Assembly: GCF_043951855.1 (NCBI RefSeq)
Contig: NZ_JBINJW010000011.1
Coordinates: 22,659-86,658, forward strand
Direction of reading: 5' to 3'
DNA: 64,000 nt
Source of the DNA: Proteiniclasticum sp043951855
Lineage (GTDB): Bacteria; Bacillota; Clostridia; Clostridiales; Clostridiaceae
Both the position numbers and the translations under genes were made by a program. Position 1 is the first letter of the stretch; each line of letters starts with the position of its first letter. Shown here piece after piece: positions 41,499 through 50,823 of this stretch. Under the pieces are notes generated by a model, which had not been told where the DNA came from, searched no databases, and saw only the letters and a list, made by a program, of their open reading frames with translations.

Positions 41499-43748
41499 TC
41501 AGCTAGTTGCTCTTAACATGGCAATGGCCTTCTCTTCATTGAGCGGTCTGCTGAAATAATATCCCTGCATGATTTCACAACCGTTCCTCATAAGATACTC
41601 TCGCTGAATTCCGCTTTCCACCCCTTCCGCAATGACCTGAAGCCCCAGTTTGTGTGCCATGGAGATGATGTCATTGGTGATGAGATTCTTTTCCGTACCT
41701 TTAATGATCTTCGTGATGAAGTGGCGATCGATCTTCACAATATCGATATTCAGCTCACCGATGCTTGCCAGAGAAGAAAACCCTGTACCGAAATCATCCA
41801 TGGATACTTCAATACCCATATTTCTCAGTTTCTGCAGCACATCATTGATCATGGCATAGTTTTCAAGCATGATGCTTTCCGTGATTTCAAGCTCCAGGTT
41901 CTTCGTTTCGATACCTGTACGAGAGACAATATCCGATACGGTATCCACGAAGTCATCCATAAGCAGCTGGATTCCGGAGACATTCACCGCCATACGGATA
42001 TCCCGATGACCCATACTGACCAGCTTTCTTGTGAATATGCAGGCCTTTTCAAGAATCATCGTGCCAAGTGGAAGAATCAGCTGCTTTTTCTCCGCGATGT
42101 CTATGAATTCCACTGGTGAGACAAAACCGAGTTTCTTTGAGTTCATTCTTGCAAGGGCTTCAAATCCCACGATCTGGTTGGTCTTCGCGTTGATCTTGGG
42201 CTGATACTCCAGATGGATGATGTCATCATTGATGTTCTTATAGGACCTCACCAGTTCCAGTTCTATGACTTCTTCCCGATCCACCTTGTTTCTCATTTCC
42301 GCATTGAAGATCATATGATCGCTGACACCATCTGCAAGGTAGGTGATGGTGATGGAGGCATCCTTCATGAGATCGTCCACATTTCTGTAGCGGTCACTGA
42401 TTTCGACAATTCCGATTTCAGGTCGGATCTGCTTGTTCTTCCGCAGGTATTCGAAAGGTTTGTCGAATACCTGCGCGATGATTCTACTGATCTTCTCAAG
42501 ATCCTGAGCATCCCTGTATCCTTCCACATAGAAGAGAAAACGGTCTCCAGAGAAACGGAAGAGTATTCCCTTCTTCTCCAGCGCTTTTTCCAGTCTCTGG
42601 GAAATTTCCTTTATGATCAGATCTCCCACTTCAAAACCCAGTGCAATGTTGATGGTTCTGAAGTTTCTCATATTGATGAGAAAAATCGCTTTGTTCGAGA
42701 TCTTCTTCTGACTGATCTTACCGGCCAGAAACTCCTTCATATACGCATCATTGGGCAGTTTTGTCAGCGGATCAAAATAGGCGAGCTTCATATGCTTATT
42801 GGTCTTGTTGTAGGTGATGACGATGAGAATCCCCATAACCACAATGATGCTGAGAAGCACGAGAAAACCGCTTCCGATGATTTTGAACGCCGCATCAAAG
42901 AATCCGGTCACATACTGACCAACTACAAGTGTACCTATTTTCACGGAATCCACGTATACCGGCACATAGACCTGATAGGCATTCTGGCTCATCACCTCGG
43001 ATATCTTGTCCACTTCCAGATTGCGTTCCATGGCCTGGATGATTTCCTTATCATTTACAGCATTTCCAATGAACTCCTCATGGGTTGATTCCAGAATACG
43101 GTGATCCAGACCAATGAAATGGGAGAAATCGACAGTGTAGCTTTTCCCGATTTCAGACAGCAGCTGTTTCATTTCAAAGTCATTGAGAAAACCCTCAATG
43201 CTTTCCGCGGAAACGCCGACCTGAAAGAATCGCCCATCACTCAATCTTGTATAGCTGTATTTGTATTTTCTGTCGCTCTCCGAATCCTTTCGGACTTCTT
43301 CCACATGGAAGGTTTTCCCGCTGTTCATGAAATCATGGACGGGGTGCCCTTCCTCAGCCTTCCATCCGATATATTCTTCTGAATTTGCGAATCGGATCAC
43401 TCCATTTCTGTCATAGGAATAGATCACATCCACATTGAGATCCTCAGCCAGAGAAGCCATAAGCGCATTGCTGTGTGCTCCATTTCTCTGAGACAATGCG
43501 CTGCTTGCCGTCTTCAGTCTGTCATCAATGAGATCATACAGCAGGTCCTTGGCTTTGGTGGACTTGTTCAGATTCTGAGAGTAGACTCTCGCCACATTGA
43601 TGGCATCGGATTTTATATAATCATAGTTATTTCTGATCCAGCTGGTTATCGTTCCATAGATCAGGTAGGAAAAAGTAATTGTTATCAGGAGAAATGGTAT
43701 AACAAAATACTTCAGATCCACGGATTTAGATTTCATTCTTTTCTTCAC
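41499..43748 (-). CDS. Sensor EAL protein 4 (degenerate GGDEF, intact EAL)
   Basis: The 749-residue paralogue has two membrane segments (about 17-40 and 280-305), an extracytoplasmic sensor with VIYSYDRNGVIRFAN, GWKAEEGHPVHDFMN and YKYSYTRLSDG, a degenerate GGDEF (SGDRF near 396) and a full EAL domain (EALARM near 529, MDDFGTGFSSL near 649, ITESIM). It is predicted to hydrolyse c-di-GMP. GTG 43748 is chosen as start because GGAG lies six bases upstream; ATG 43736 is too far from it. It stands apart from the main cluster by 6 kb. Confidence 0.9.
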   Translation of the reverse strand: MKKRMKSKSVDLKYFVIPFLLITITFSYLIYGTITSWIRNNYDYIKSDAINVARVYSQNLNKSTKAKDLLYDLIDDRLKTASSALSQRNGAHSNALMASLAEDLNVDVIYSYDRNGVIRFANSEEYIGWKAEEGHPVHDFMNSGKTFHVEEVRKDSESDRKYKYSYTRLSDGRFFQVGVSAESIEGFLNDFEMKQLLSEIGKSYTVDFSHFIGLDHRILESTHEEFIGNAVNDKEIIQAMERNLEVDKISEVMSQNAYQVYVPVYVDSVKIGTLVVGQYVTGFFDAAFKIIGSGFLVLLSIIVVMGILIVITYNKTNKHMKLAYFDPLTKLPNDAYMKEFLAGKISQKKISNKAIFLINMRNFRTINIALGFEVGDLIIKEISQRLEKALEKKGILFRFSGDRFLFYVEGYRDAQDLEKISRIIAQVFDKPFEYLRKNKQIRPEIGIVEISDRYRNVDDLMKDASITITYLADGVSDHMIFNAEMRNKVDREEVIELELVRSYKNINDDIIHLEYQPKINAKTNQIVGFEALARMNSKKLGFVSPVEFIDIAEKKQLILPLGTMILEKACIFTRKLVSMGHRDIRMAVNVSGIQLLMDDFVDTVSDIVSRTGIETKNLELEITESIMLENYAMINDVLQKLRNMGIEVSMDDFGTGFSSLASIGELNIDIVKIDRHFITKIIKGTEKNLITNDIISMAHKLGLQVIAEGVESGIQREYLMRNGCEIMQGYYFSRPLNEEKAIAMLRATS

Positions 43749-44184
43749 AACAAACTCCAAGGGCTTTATCCCAATTTACGTCAGATGTTACACCACGTAA
43801 TTACTCATTCAAGATATCGGCTGTACTTCGTAAAAATAAAGCGCAGCAGGTCAAATTATACATAACTTTTCTTTATCTGTTTTGCTTCTCAAACCATCTA
43901 TCCGAAATAGAAGGAACCTTCTTTTCACTCAAAATGATGATGTGCCATAGTGTTAGCGTATTGATATCACTCAATCGCACAAGTTTTATTATACATCATT
44001 TGCTTCCTGAATAAACCCTAAACATTCGAGCTCTGTCCGGTATTTCAGCAAAACTGATGGGTGGTCTGTTTTTCCACATTATGTTACGCTATTAATTAGA
44101 TAGAAAGTGTAAGCGAAGCTTACTTTCATTATGGAGATAACAGCACATGTTATACCCGAATCCAAAAAAATAAGGAGTGAATCT
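43749..44184. other. 435-bp intergenic region between divergent genes
   Basis: It holds the start regions of the EAL gene (minus) and the PLP-GNAT gene (plus). TATAAT-like boxes occur (minus strand near 43990) without convincing -35 boxes. No small gene or structured RNA was recognised. Confidence 0.5.
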
Positions 44185-45528
44185 ATGAATATTTCAGGAA
44201 AAACCCCCCTCATGAGAGCAAAGAATCTGGAAAAAATCTTTGACGTCGGTGAAATTTATCTGAAGCTGGAAGGTGCCAATCCTTCTCATCACAAATATGA
44301 CCGGATCGCTGAAGTGATGGTGAGAGACTGCATCATGAAAGGACAGGATACCCTCCTGACAGACGGAGCACTGGATTACATCAGTGCGGTTCTGTTTTTC
44401 GCCGCTCGATCGGATGTGAATGTGAAGATTGCCCGGTTTAAAGGAGAAAAGTGGAAGGAATCCACTTTCAGTGGTGAGGAGTTCATCGCCTTCTCCAACA
44501 GTCCCAGTGAAAAGGCCCATCTTATCGATGCCTACTGCAGAGACAACGAGATCTACAACGCGAGTAACGGCTATCACAACAAGAATCTCAGCGTGATCCC
44601 CCTTCAGAAAATCGGAGAAGAGATTGTGGATCGCCTGGGAGAAGAAATCACCACCGTGTTCACCCAGCTGAGCTACGGATACACCGTTTCCGCCCTTCAC
44701 AACGGATTCATGGACAAATGGGTGTCGGGAGAACTGGATGTGACTCCTAAAATCTATTCCTGCACCATTCCGAAAGGCAACTTTATTTTCGACGACTACA
44801 GAAAAAGCTATGCACTGGAGGATCTGGAAAACTACAGGGTTTCAGTCAATAAATACACCAGAGATCTTTTCACAGGAGACAGTTTCCTTCTGGAAGAGAC
44901 ACTGCAGGCCATCTATGACACCCAAGGGAATCTCCTGTCCATAGACGAGTCACTACTCAAGGAAAGCGTCCAGATGCTGAAGAAGCAGGAAAACATCCTT
45001 CTTTCCACAGAAGAAGGCTATCCCTTCGCCGGTTTCTATAAAATGGCGAAAAACGGCGAACTGGAAAAAGGAAAGCATGTCATCGTTCTGAATGACGGGA
45101 GAAGCGATCTTACCATGATCCGAATAAAGGACTTCGATACCTACAGCAAAGAAACCCTGGGTTCCTTCATCGAGGAATGGCTCCAGAATTATAAAGACCC
45201 CATCGAAGAGACTCTGGACGCCCTGGACCACGGCATAGAAGACGGGTTTATTCTTCTTGCCCTGCGAAACAACGTGCCTCAGGGAATCTGCCTTGTGGTC
45301 AATACCGGTTTTGAGAATTTCATACCGACCTATCACCTGGCCTACATCGCCACAAAAGAAGGCAATAAAGGCAGAGGCATCGCCACCACCCTTATTTCGG
45401 AAATGCTGGAACTCACCGGTGGCAATATGTCCCTGCATGTGGATCTTCCAAATAAACGAGCGAGAAAGCTCTATGAAAAACTGGGATTCAAGGCAAAATA
45501 CTACCGTATGATCCATTCTCCGAACTAA
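44185..45528 (+). CDS. PLP-dependent (threonine synthase-like) enzyme fused to a GNAT acetyltransferase
   Basis: In this 447-residue protein, residues 1-290 have the fold-type II PLP pattern (TPLMRAKNLEKIF, then EGANPSHHKYDRIAE, where the Lys before YDR is the expected Schiff-base residue). Residues about 310-447 form a GNAT domain with acetyl-CoA motif NKGRGIATTLISEML and NKRARKLYEKLGF. This fusion suggests that an amino acid or amine made or altered by the first domain is acetylated by the second; the substrate is unknown. AAGGAG before ATG 44185 sets the start (an earlier in-frame start at 44131 lacks it). VanZ follows 39 bases later. Confidence 0.75.
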   Translation: MNISGKTPLMRAKNLEKIFDVGEIYLKLEGANPSHHKYDRIAEVMVRDCIMKGQDTLLTDGALDYISAVLFFAARSDVNVKIARFKGEKWKESTFSGEEFIAFSNSPSEKAHLIDAYCRDNEIYNASNGYHNKNLSVIPLQKIGEEIVDRLGEEITTVFTQLSYGYTVSALHNGFMDKWVSGELDVTPKIYSCTIPKGNFIFDDYRKSYALEDLENYRVSVNKYTRDLFTGDSFLLEETLQAIYDTQGNLLSIDESLLKESVQMLKKQENILLSTEEGYPFAGFYKMAKNGELEKGKHVIVLNDGRSDLTMIRIKDFDTYSKETLGSFIEEWLQNYKDPIEETLDALDHGIEDGFILLALRNNVPQGICLVVNTGFENFIPTYHLAYIATKEGNKGRGIATTLISEMLELTGGNMSLHVDLPNKRARKLYEKLGFKAKYYRMIHSPN

Positions 45529-45567
45529 AACGCAAAAGATAAAATATGATAAAGCTGGAGCATTGAC

Positions 45568-46041
45568 ATGAAAAAACAAGCAGACTATACCAGATGGATT
45601 CCATCCATCCTCTGGATGGGGTTCATTTTCTTCCTTTCCCATCAGCAGGGAGGGAGCTCAAGTGAGCTCAGTTCAGGCATCACAGAAACCTTATACAGCA
45701 TCATCCATGCATTCCTGCCCCGGCTGAACCTGGAAGCGGATTTCTTCCATTTTCTGGTACGAAAAGGCGCACATTTCACCGCATACCTGATTCTCGCCCT
45801 CTTTGTTGCCCATGCCATGAAACAGAAGGACCGGACATCCTTTTTCAGAGTCTTCTTTTTCTGCATGCTTTATGCCAACAGCGATGAATTCCATCAGACA
45901 TTTGTGCCTGGCAGAAGCGGTGAACTGCGTGATGTGCTCATAGACAGTTCCGGTGCCGTGACAGGAATACTGCTCTATCTGAACATAAACTTCAGGAAAA
46001 CGAAGATCGTATTTCAGGAAGCGATGCGAAAATCCTCATAA
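45568..46041 (+). CDS. VanZ-family membrane protein
   Basis: The 157-residue protein has four membrane segments with the VanZ pattern: WMGFIFFLSHQQG, RKGAHFTAYLILALF, CMLYANSDEFHQTFVPGRSGELRDVLIDSSGAVTG (split by the Glu-Phe-His-Gln block). VanZ gives low-level teicoplanin resistance in enterococci, but most relatives have no known role. GGAG lies just before the ATG. It is probably cotranscribed with the PLP-GNAT gene. Confidence 0.85.
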   Translation: MKKQADYTRWIPSILWMGFIFFLSHQQGGSSSELSSGITETLYSIIHAFLPRLNLEADFFHFLVRKGAHFTAYLILALFVAHAMKQKDRTSFFRVFFFCMLYANSDEFHQTFVPGRSGELRDVLIDSSGAVTGILLYLNINFRKTKIVFQEAMRKSS

Positions 46042-46043
46042 CG

Positions 46044-46083
46044 AGAAAGGCTGAAGAAACGAAATTGTTTCTTCAGCCTTTCT
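46044..46083. terminator. Bidirectional terminator between VanZ and TVP38 genes
   Basis: A 17-bp perfect stem (46044-46060 and 46067-46083) with a 6-base loop between the convergent genes; a T-rich tail (TTCCCT) lies on the plus side. Confidence 0.88.
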
Positions 46084-46097
46084 TTCCCTCTGCACTT

Positions 46098-46826
46098 TCA
46101 TAAGGAATCAGGTGACTCCTGACTATCCAGAATCTTTTCATCCGCAGCATGATACCGGTTCTTTTTAGACCATGCATAGATCATGAAATAATAGAGCGCT
46201 TTCAGAGCCACTGCAAATAGTGTGCCCATCTTCTGCTCGCTGAAATCCGATGCCATGGCCACGAGAAAAACATTGATGCCCTGTCCTACCCCCACAGTGA
46301 TGACCGTGGTGGTGAGATAGTCCATGAGAGAAACCGTGCTCACGCCGAAGATGAGATTTCCCAGACTGAATGGCATAAAGGGAAGCGCTCTCACGAAAAG
46401 CGCATAGCTGAAGCCATGCTCTCTGATCCGAAGAAGCATTTCCTCCAGAGGCACCTCTCTTTCTTTTCTCAAATAGAACTTTCTGATCCACTGCTCCACA
46501 TTGCCTCTGTAGAGTTTCGCAAAGGCATAGGAGATCAGGGCAGCGAACAGACCTGCCACGGTGATGTAGAGGATGCCTTCGATTTCGAACAGCAGTCCTG
46601 CCGCCCCCGCCACCGGAGAAATAGGCACGAAGAACACCAGAAGAACTGTTGCGATGACAATGAAGGGAATCTTCACGGAGGTTCTTTCCGCCATCTCATG
46701 AAGGTCGTCCATGATCCGGTCCACATTGTAGATATCAAAATTCTGAACCAGGTAGAAAAGGATGAAAATGAATCCCAGCAGCACCACACTTTTCATGATC
46801 TTATTCCATACATTTCTTGTATTCAT
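46098..46826 (-). CDS. TVP38/TMEM64 (DedA-like, VTT) membrane protein
   Basis: The 242-residue integral membrane protein has about five segments and the family block VPISPVAGAAGLLFEIEGILY (about 69-89), FVRALPFMPFSLGNLIFG (about 144-161) with the conserved Arg and Pro. Such proteins are linked to undecaprenyl phosphate or lipid flipping. It is transcribed alone toward the terminator at 46044. Confidence 0.85.
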   Translation of the reverse strand: MNTRNVWNKIMKSVVLLGFIFILFYLVQNFDIYNVDRIMDDLHEMAERTSVKIPFIVIATVLLVFFVPISPVAGAAGLLFEIEGILYITVAGLFAALISYAFAKLYRGNVEQWIRKFYLRKEREVPLEEMLLRIREHGFSYALFVRALPFMPFSLGNLIFGVSTVSLMDYLTTTVITVGVGQGINVFLVAMASDFSEQKMGTLFAVALKALYYFMIYAWSKKNRYHAADEKILDSQESPDSL

Positions 46827-46931
46827 AATGAGTCCTTCTTTCCATTGCGATTTAGACTATCCATAGACCATGCCATGATGATCTGTAATTCACTTATTTT
46901 AGCACAAAGCAAGGGAATCCACTATAAATAA

Positions 46932-47981
46932 TCAGTAGATATCACCCAGAATTTTTTTCTCGGCGAAAAGCGCTGTGGCCCCGCCAGTATGCCAGAAGAC
47001 CACTCTGCTTCCCTTTTCTATGATTCCCTTCTCGATATGGTCCAGCATGCCGGAAAAGGCTTTGGCCGTATAGACCGGATCCAGGAGAATCCCTTCCGTT
47101 TCAGCCAGAAGCCTGATGGCTCTGGAACCTTTCGCACTGGGCACTTCATAGCCTTCTCCGTAATAGGTCTCCATCACCGACAGATCCTCTTCCAGAACCC
47201 TTTCCTTCCGACCCAGCAGTTCAATGGCCCCATTGGAAAGTGCCACCACTTTCCCCTTGTATTCCTCTCCACCGATGCCGACACCGATGGATACGATCTC
47301 CGTTTTCGACTGAATGAGGGTTTTTCCTGCCATGAGTCCAGCCAGCGTTCCTCCTGTTCCTGTGGCATGATACAGATAATCCGCCACCTGCCCTTTTCGA
47401 AGCAGATCTTCCGTAAGCTCCAGATAAGCTTCCAGAAATCCCAAAGAGCCTATGGCATTGGCCCCGCCCATGGGAATCTCATAGCATGTCCTGCCTTCCC
47501 CCTTCAAGGTTTCAATCCGCACTTTCACTTTCTCCCGGATTCTCTCTTCCGCTTCCATCATGTCGCCCGTACCTGGCTGCTCCAGATGGATTTCCGCACC
47601 AAGGATCCGGTCAAGAAGCAGGTTTCCTGAGGGATTTTCTTCATCGGAACCGATGAGATCCGTAAGGTACAGCACAGGATGAAGACCCAGTCTTCTGCAG
47701 GCGGTGACCGTCTGCATGGCGTGGTTGGACTGGCTGGCGCCGTAGGTGATCACGGTATCCGCCTCTTCTTTCAGTGCGTCGGCCATGAGATATTCCAGTT
47801 TCCTTATTTTATTGCCTCCAAACTGGCTGATGCCGGACAGGTCATCTCTTTTGAGCAGAATTTCCACCCCCAGTTTCTCCGAAAGTCTGTCTAGTCTCTG
47901 AAGCGGCGTGGGAAAGAATCCCAGTTGCACTTTCGGCACTTTCGCTAGAATCTCCCTCATCTCTCTTATCCGTTGATTCAT
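46932..47981 (-). CDS. D-cysteine desulfhydrase/ACC deaminase-family PLP enzyme
   Basis: The 349-residue fold-type II PLP enzyme has the PLP lysine in FGGNKIRKLEYLM (about 47-59), ASQSNHAMQTV and the glycine loop GTGGTLAGL. It probably breaks D-cysteine to pyruvate, sulfide and ammonia; related enzymes act on ACC or other D-amino acids, and this cannot be settled from sequence. AAGGAG six bases before ATG 47981 sets the start; the long frame to 48011 has no such site. The GDPD gene lies 68 bases upstream on the same strand. Confidence 0.82.
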   Translation of the reverse strand: MNQRIREMREILAKVPKVQLGFFPTPLQRLDRLSEKLGVEILLKRDDLSGISQFGGNKIRKLEYLMADALKEEADTVITYGASQSNHAMQTVTACRRLGLHPVLYLTDLIGSDEENPSGNLLLDRILGAEIHLEQPGTGDMMEAEERIREKVKVRIETLKGEGRTCYEIPMGGANAIGSLGFLEAYLELTEDLLRKGQVADYLYHATGTGGTLAGLMAGKTLIQSKTEIVSIGVGIGGEEYKGKVVALSNGAIELLGRKERVLEEDLSVMETYYGEGYEVPSAKGSRAIRLLAETEGILLDPVYTAKAFSGMLDHIEKGIIEKGSRVVFWHTGGATALFAEKKILGDIY

Positions 47982-48049
47982 TTTCATCTCCTTCCAGAAT
48001 GAACATATCATTCTCCATCCAGTTGTATTGCACAGGCATCCTTCTTCCG

Positions 48050-49849
48050 TTAAGGTGTTTCCTCTTCTGTCAGTTCCTCCTCCAGAGGAGTTGTACCAAG
48101 CATATCACTGACCAGAGACACATCGCCGGTGATGATGCCGTCGATGTCATACTGCAGAGCGTTCTTAAGCTCCTCTTCTGTTTTCACCACCCATACAAAG
48201 ATTCCCCGCTCTGCATCATGGGCTCTTTTCACCAGATTCTGACTGAGCATGTTTAGCTGCACCGTATAGAAATCCACATCCAGCTGATCCAGTCTGCCAA
48301 AGGCTGCATAAAGAATCTGTCCCAGTCTGATTTCCTTATCCAGGGCTCTTATCTCACGCAGAAAACCGTAGTCGAAGGACTGGATATAGGAAAACTCCTT
48401 CATCCCGCTTTCCTCAAGTTCCTGCAGTATCTTCACAGCCACTTCACTTCTTTTATCGTTCACCTTCACATCCAGAAGCACTTCTCCTCGATCTTTCACC
48501 ACTTGCAGCGCTTCGGTCAAGGTCGGAATTCTCTCTCCGGTGAACGCATCGTCGAAACGGCTGCCGATCTCCAGTTCCATGAGCTCCTCATAGGTGAAAT
48601 CCGCTACGGACTCAGGCACCCCCACCATGCGCAGCAGAGAGGTGTCATGATGAAGAACCAGTACGCCATCCTCAGTCATCTGCACATCCATCTCGATGAC
48701 GCCGGCCCCTAAACTCAGCGCAGATTCTATGGCACTTAGAGAATTTTCCGGTGCATTCATGGCATCGGCTCTATGAGCCGCCACCAGAATTTTTCTTCCT
48801 GTATAGAGAAATCCGTCATTGACCCTGTAGCTTACAGTGAAGGAGATCAGAAGACTGAGCATGAAGAGGAATATAAACGCGATCCTCTTGTTTCTGAGAT
48901 TGTTTCTGAGTTCCTCCTCCCTCTTCATGATCCAGTTCCATTTCACAGTACGGATCTTATCCTCCACATCCAGCCCCAGTTTCTCTCTTTCTCTGTAGTA
49001 GACCCTGGTGAGATAGAGAAGATTCACAGGTAGAAGCATCATAAGATAGATGAAGAGACTGAGTCCTGTGAACGTGATGAAATAATCTCTCACGATATAG
49101 TTCACAGGAAGATTCAGCTGAGCGGGAATCTGAGCCACAAGATAGAAAAAGAGAATGAACATCCCAAGGAGCACCACATTCACAAGAAGGAGTCTTAATA
49201 GAAGCCTCCCTCTTATGCCCCTGGTCAGTCTGGCGCTGCTTTTCAGAGATGCTCTGATGGATTTGCGTTCAAAGAACACCTCATGAAAGGCAAACATCCA
49301 CCGGATCAGAAAATAGACCATAAGCAGCAGAGCGCCGATGTATAACGCAGTGCCGAAGCGTATGGAATCAATGTTCTTCACGAGGGTAGGTGGAACATCG
49401 ATGAATCTTCTTAAAACGGGGTTGGTCGGAAACTCCACCAGGGGAATGAGTAGGAAGAGAAGCAGCACCAGATAGAACAGTTCGAACCTGAACAGTCTGG
49501 GTATGGCTCTCACCGCCGTCAATGCCGCTTCCGACACCAGTATTTCCTTCTGGAAGATCTTCTTCTGAGACAGGATCAGGTAGGTGCCGAACAGTACGAA
49601 CAGAAACAGGGTACTAAGAAGCAGCAGGCCAAGAACGGAAATCAGCCCACTTGGTCTCAGGAGAATTTTAAATACGTCAAGATTGAGAAGCACGCCACCT
49701 TCCACCGAGAGGAATATCCGATTGATGACGTAAGACAGCAGCGGTACAAATATGATGCCGAAAAGAATCAGGTAAAGAAGACCGAAATTAACATACAGTC
49801 TGTAATGCTTTCTCATGTCTTTTATGCTGTCCATAAGGTCTCTATACAT
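48050..49849 (-). CDS. Membrane glycerophosphodiester phosphodiesterase
   Basis: In this 599-residue protein, residues 1-340 hold about eight membrane segments (GDPD membrane domain). Residues about 355-585 form the catalytic TIM barrel with AHRADAMNAPENSLSAI (His and Glu), IEMDVQMTEDGVLVLHHDTSLL (EMD and HD) and GIFVWVVKTEEEL. It cleaves glycerophosphodiesters from phospholipid or teichoic acid breakdown to glycerol-3-phosphate and an alcohol. The catalytic residues are all present. It is transcribed just before the desulfhydrase-like gene. Confidence 0.9.
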   Translation of the reverse strand: MYRDLMDSIKDMRKHYRLYVNFGLLYLILFGIIFVPLLSYVINRIFLSVEGGVLLNLDVFKILLRPSGLISVLGLLLLSTLFLFVLFGTYLILSQKKIFQKEILVSEAALTAVRAIPRLFRFELFYLVLLLFLLIPLVEFPTNPVLRRFIDVPPTLVKNIDSIRFGTALYIGALLLMVYFLIRWMFAFHEVFFERKSIRASLKSSARLTRGIRGRLLLRLLLVNVVLLGMFILFFYLVAQIPAQLNLPVNYIVRDYFITFTGLSLFIYLMMLLPVNLLYLTRVYYREREKLGLDVEDKIRTVKWNWIMKREEELRNNLRNKRIAFIFLFMLSLLISFTVSYRVNDGFLYTGRKILVAAHRADAMNAPENSLSAIESALSLGAGVIEMDVQMTEDGVLVLHHDTSLLRMVGVPESVADFTYEELMELEIGSRFDDAFTGERIPTLTEALQVVKDRGEVLLDVKVNDKRSEVAVKILQELEESGMKEFSYIQSFDYGFLREIRALDKEIRLGQILYAAFGRLDQLDVDFYTVQLNMLSQNLVKRAHDAERGIFVWVVKTEEELKNALQYDIDGIITGDVSLVSDMLGTTPLEEELTEEETP

Positions 49850-49937
49850 TTCTTTCTCTCCTTTCCCCGCTTCACTCTTTTATGATTCTACAATAATACA
49901 AATGAACCCCTGCTGTACAGTGGATTCTATCTATTCA

Positions 49938-49978
49938 AAAAGCCGCTGAAACTTCCCATTGGAGTTTCAGCGGCTTTT
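49938..49978 (-). terminator. Terminator of the UPF0316 gene
   Basis: A 16-bp perfect stem (49938-49953 and 49963-49978, arm AAAAGCCGCTGAAACT), with five T in a row on the minus strand counting the stem end. It lies three bases after the stop codon. Confidence 0.9.
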
Positions 49979-49980
49979 CA

Positions 49981-50637
49981 TCATTCGCTTGCACGATCGG
50001 AGTCGTCACTGTTTCTCAGTTCCTTCACTTCCTGAATGATCTTTTCCTTTTCTCTCTGGAGCCATGAAGCATCTTCATCTTCCAAGATCGGATCGATCTT
50101 CTTCATCTGACTGCGCAGCTTGTTCTGCTTCTTCATAATCATTTCCATGTAGCCGCCTTTGAATCGGGTAGGTTCATAGGCAAGCACAAACGCCTGAGGT
50201 TCATACTTCTCGATATAGGCGAGAAGCTCATTTTCACGGGCTCTTTTGGTCAGAATATCCAGTCTGTATCTCGGACTGTCCTTTCCTTCTCCTTTGAATA
50301 CCGTAACACCGAAGCCCCCATCTCTTAACGCCTTGATGAAGGTTTCATTGAGCTCCTTGATATTCACCAGAATGGATGTATACCCGATGGCGATCTTGTT
50401 TTCCACGTGGATGCCCACTATGAGTCCTAATGCGAATCCCAGGGCATAGACGATCATCTGCAGGATGCTCTGTTCTCCGGAAAAAACGATGGATAATCCG
50501 AATACGTAGATAATGCTTTCCAGAAATCCGAAGACCGCTGTAAGTAAGGTCAGTTTCTTCACCATACTGATGGTTCTCAGAGCAAGCATGGGTACATAGA
50601 CAAGCTGCAGAACCAGAAGTAATATAATATCTTTCAT
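49981..50637 (-). CDS. UPF0316/DUF2179 membrane protein
   Basis: The 218-residue protein has three N-terminal membrane segments (about 4-85) with the UPF0316 block YVPMLALRTISMVKKL, then a cytoplasmic DUF2179 domain (LRDGGFGVTVFKGEGKDSPRYRLDILTKRARENEL) and a coiled charged tail. Function unknown. The ATG is preceded by AGGAGATG. It is a single-gene unit. Confidence 0.85.
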   Translation of the reverse strand: MKDIILLLVLQLVYVPMLALRTISMVKKLTLLTAVFGFLESIIYVFGLSIVFSGEQSILQMIVYALGFALGLIVGIHVENKIAIGYTSILVNIKELNETFIKALRDGGFGVTVFKGEGKDSPRYRLDILTKRARENELLAYIEKYEPQAFVLAYEPTRFKGGYMEMIMKKQNKLRSQMKKIDPILEDEDASWLQREKEKIIQEVKELRNSDDSDRASE

Positions 50638-50750
50638 CTTTCATCTCCTAAAATCTTTGTATAACACACTTTATCATGTAAAAAACTCAATTTCAAATAG
50701 CAGCTGATTTTTCTTTTCTGCTCAGATGCAGACAAAGGCAGGAGAATAAA

Positions 50751-50800
50751 AAGAAAGACCGCCATGCAGAGGGCTTCAGTCCATGCATGGAGTCTTTCTT
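50751..50800 (-). terminator. Terminator of marR
   Basis: The arm AAGAAAGAC with a second block GCCATGCA pairs with TGCATGG and GTCTTTCTT across a long loop; the minus strand then runs into TTTTTATTC. It lies about 25 bases after the stop at 50824. Confidence 0.75.
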
Positions 50801-50823
50801 CTGATTTCCCGGTTAAACAGTGT

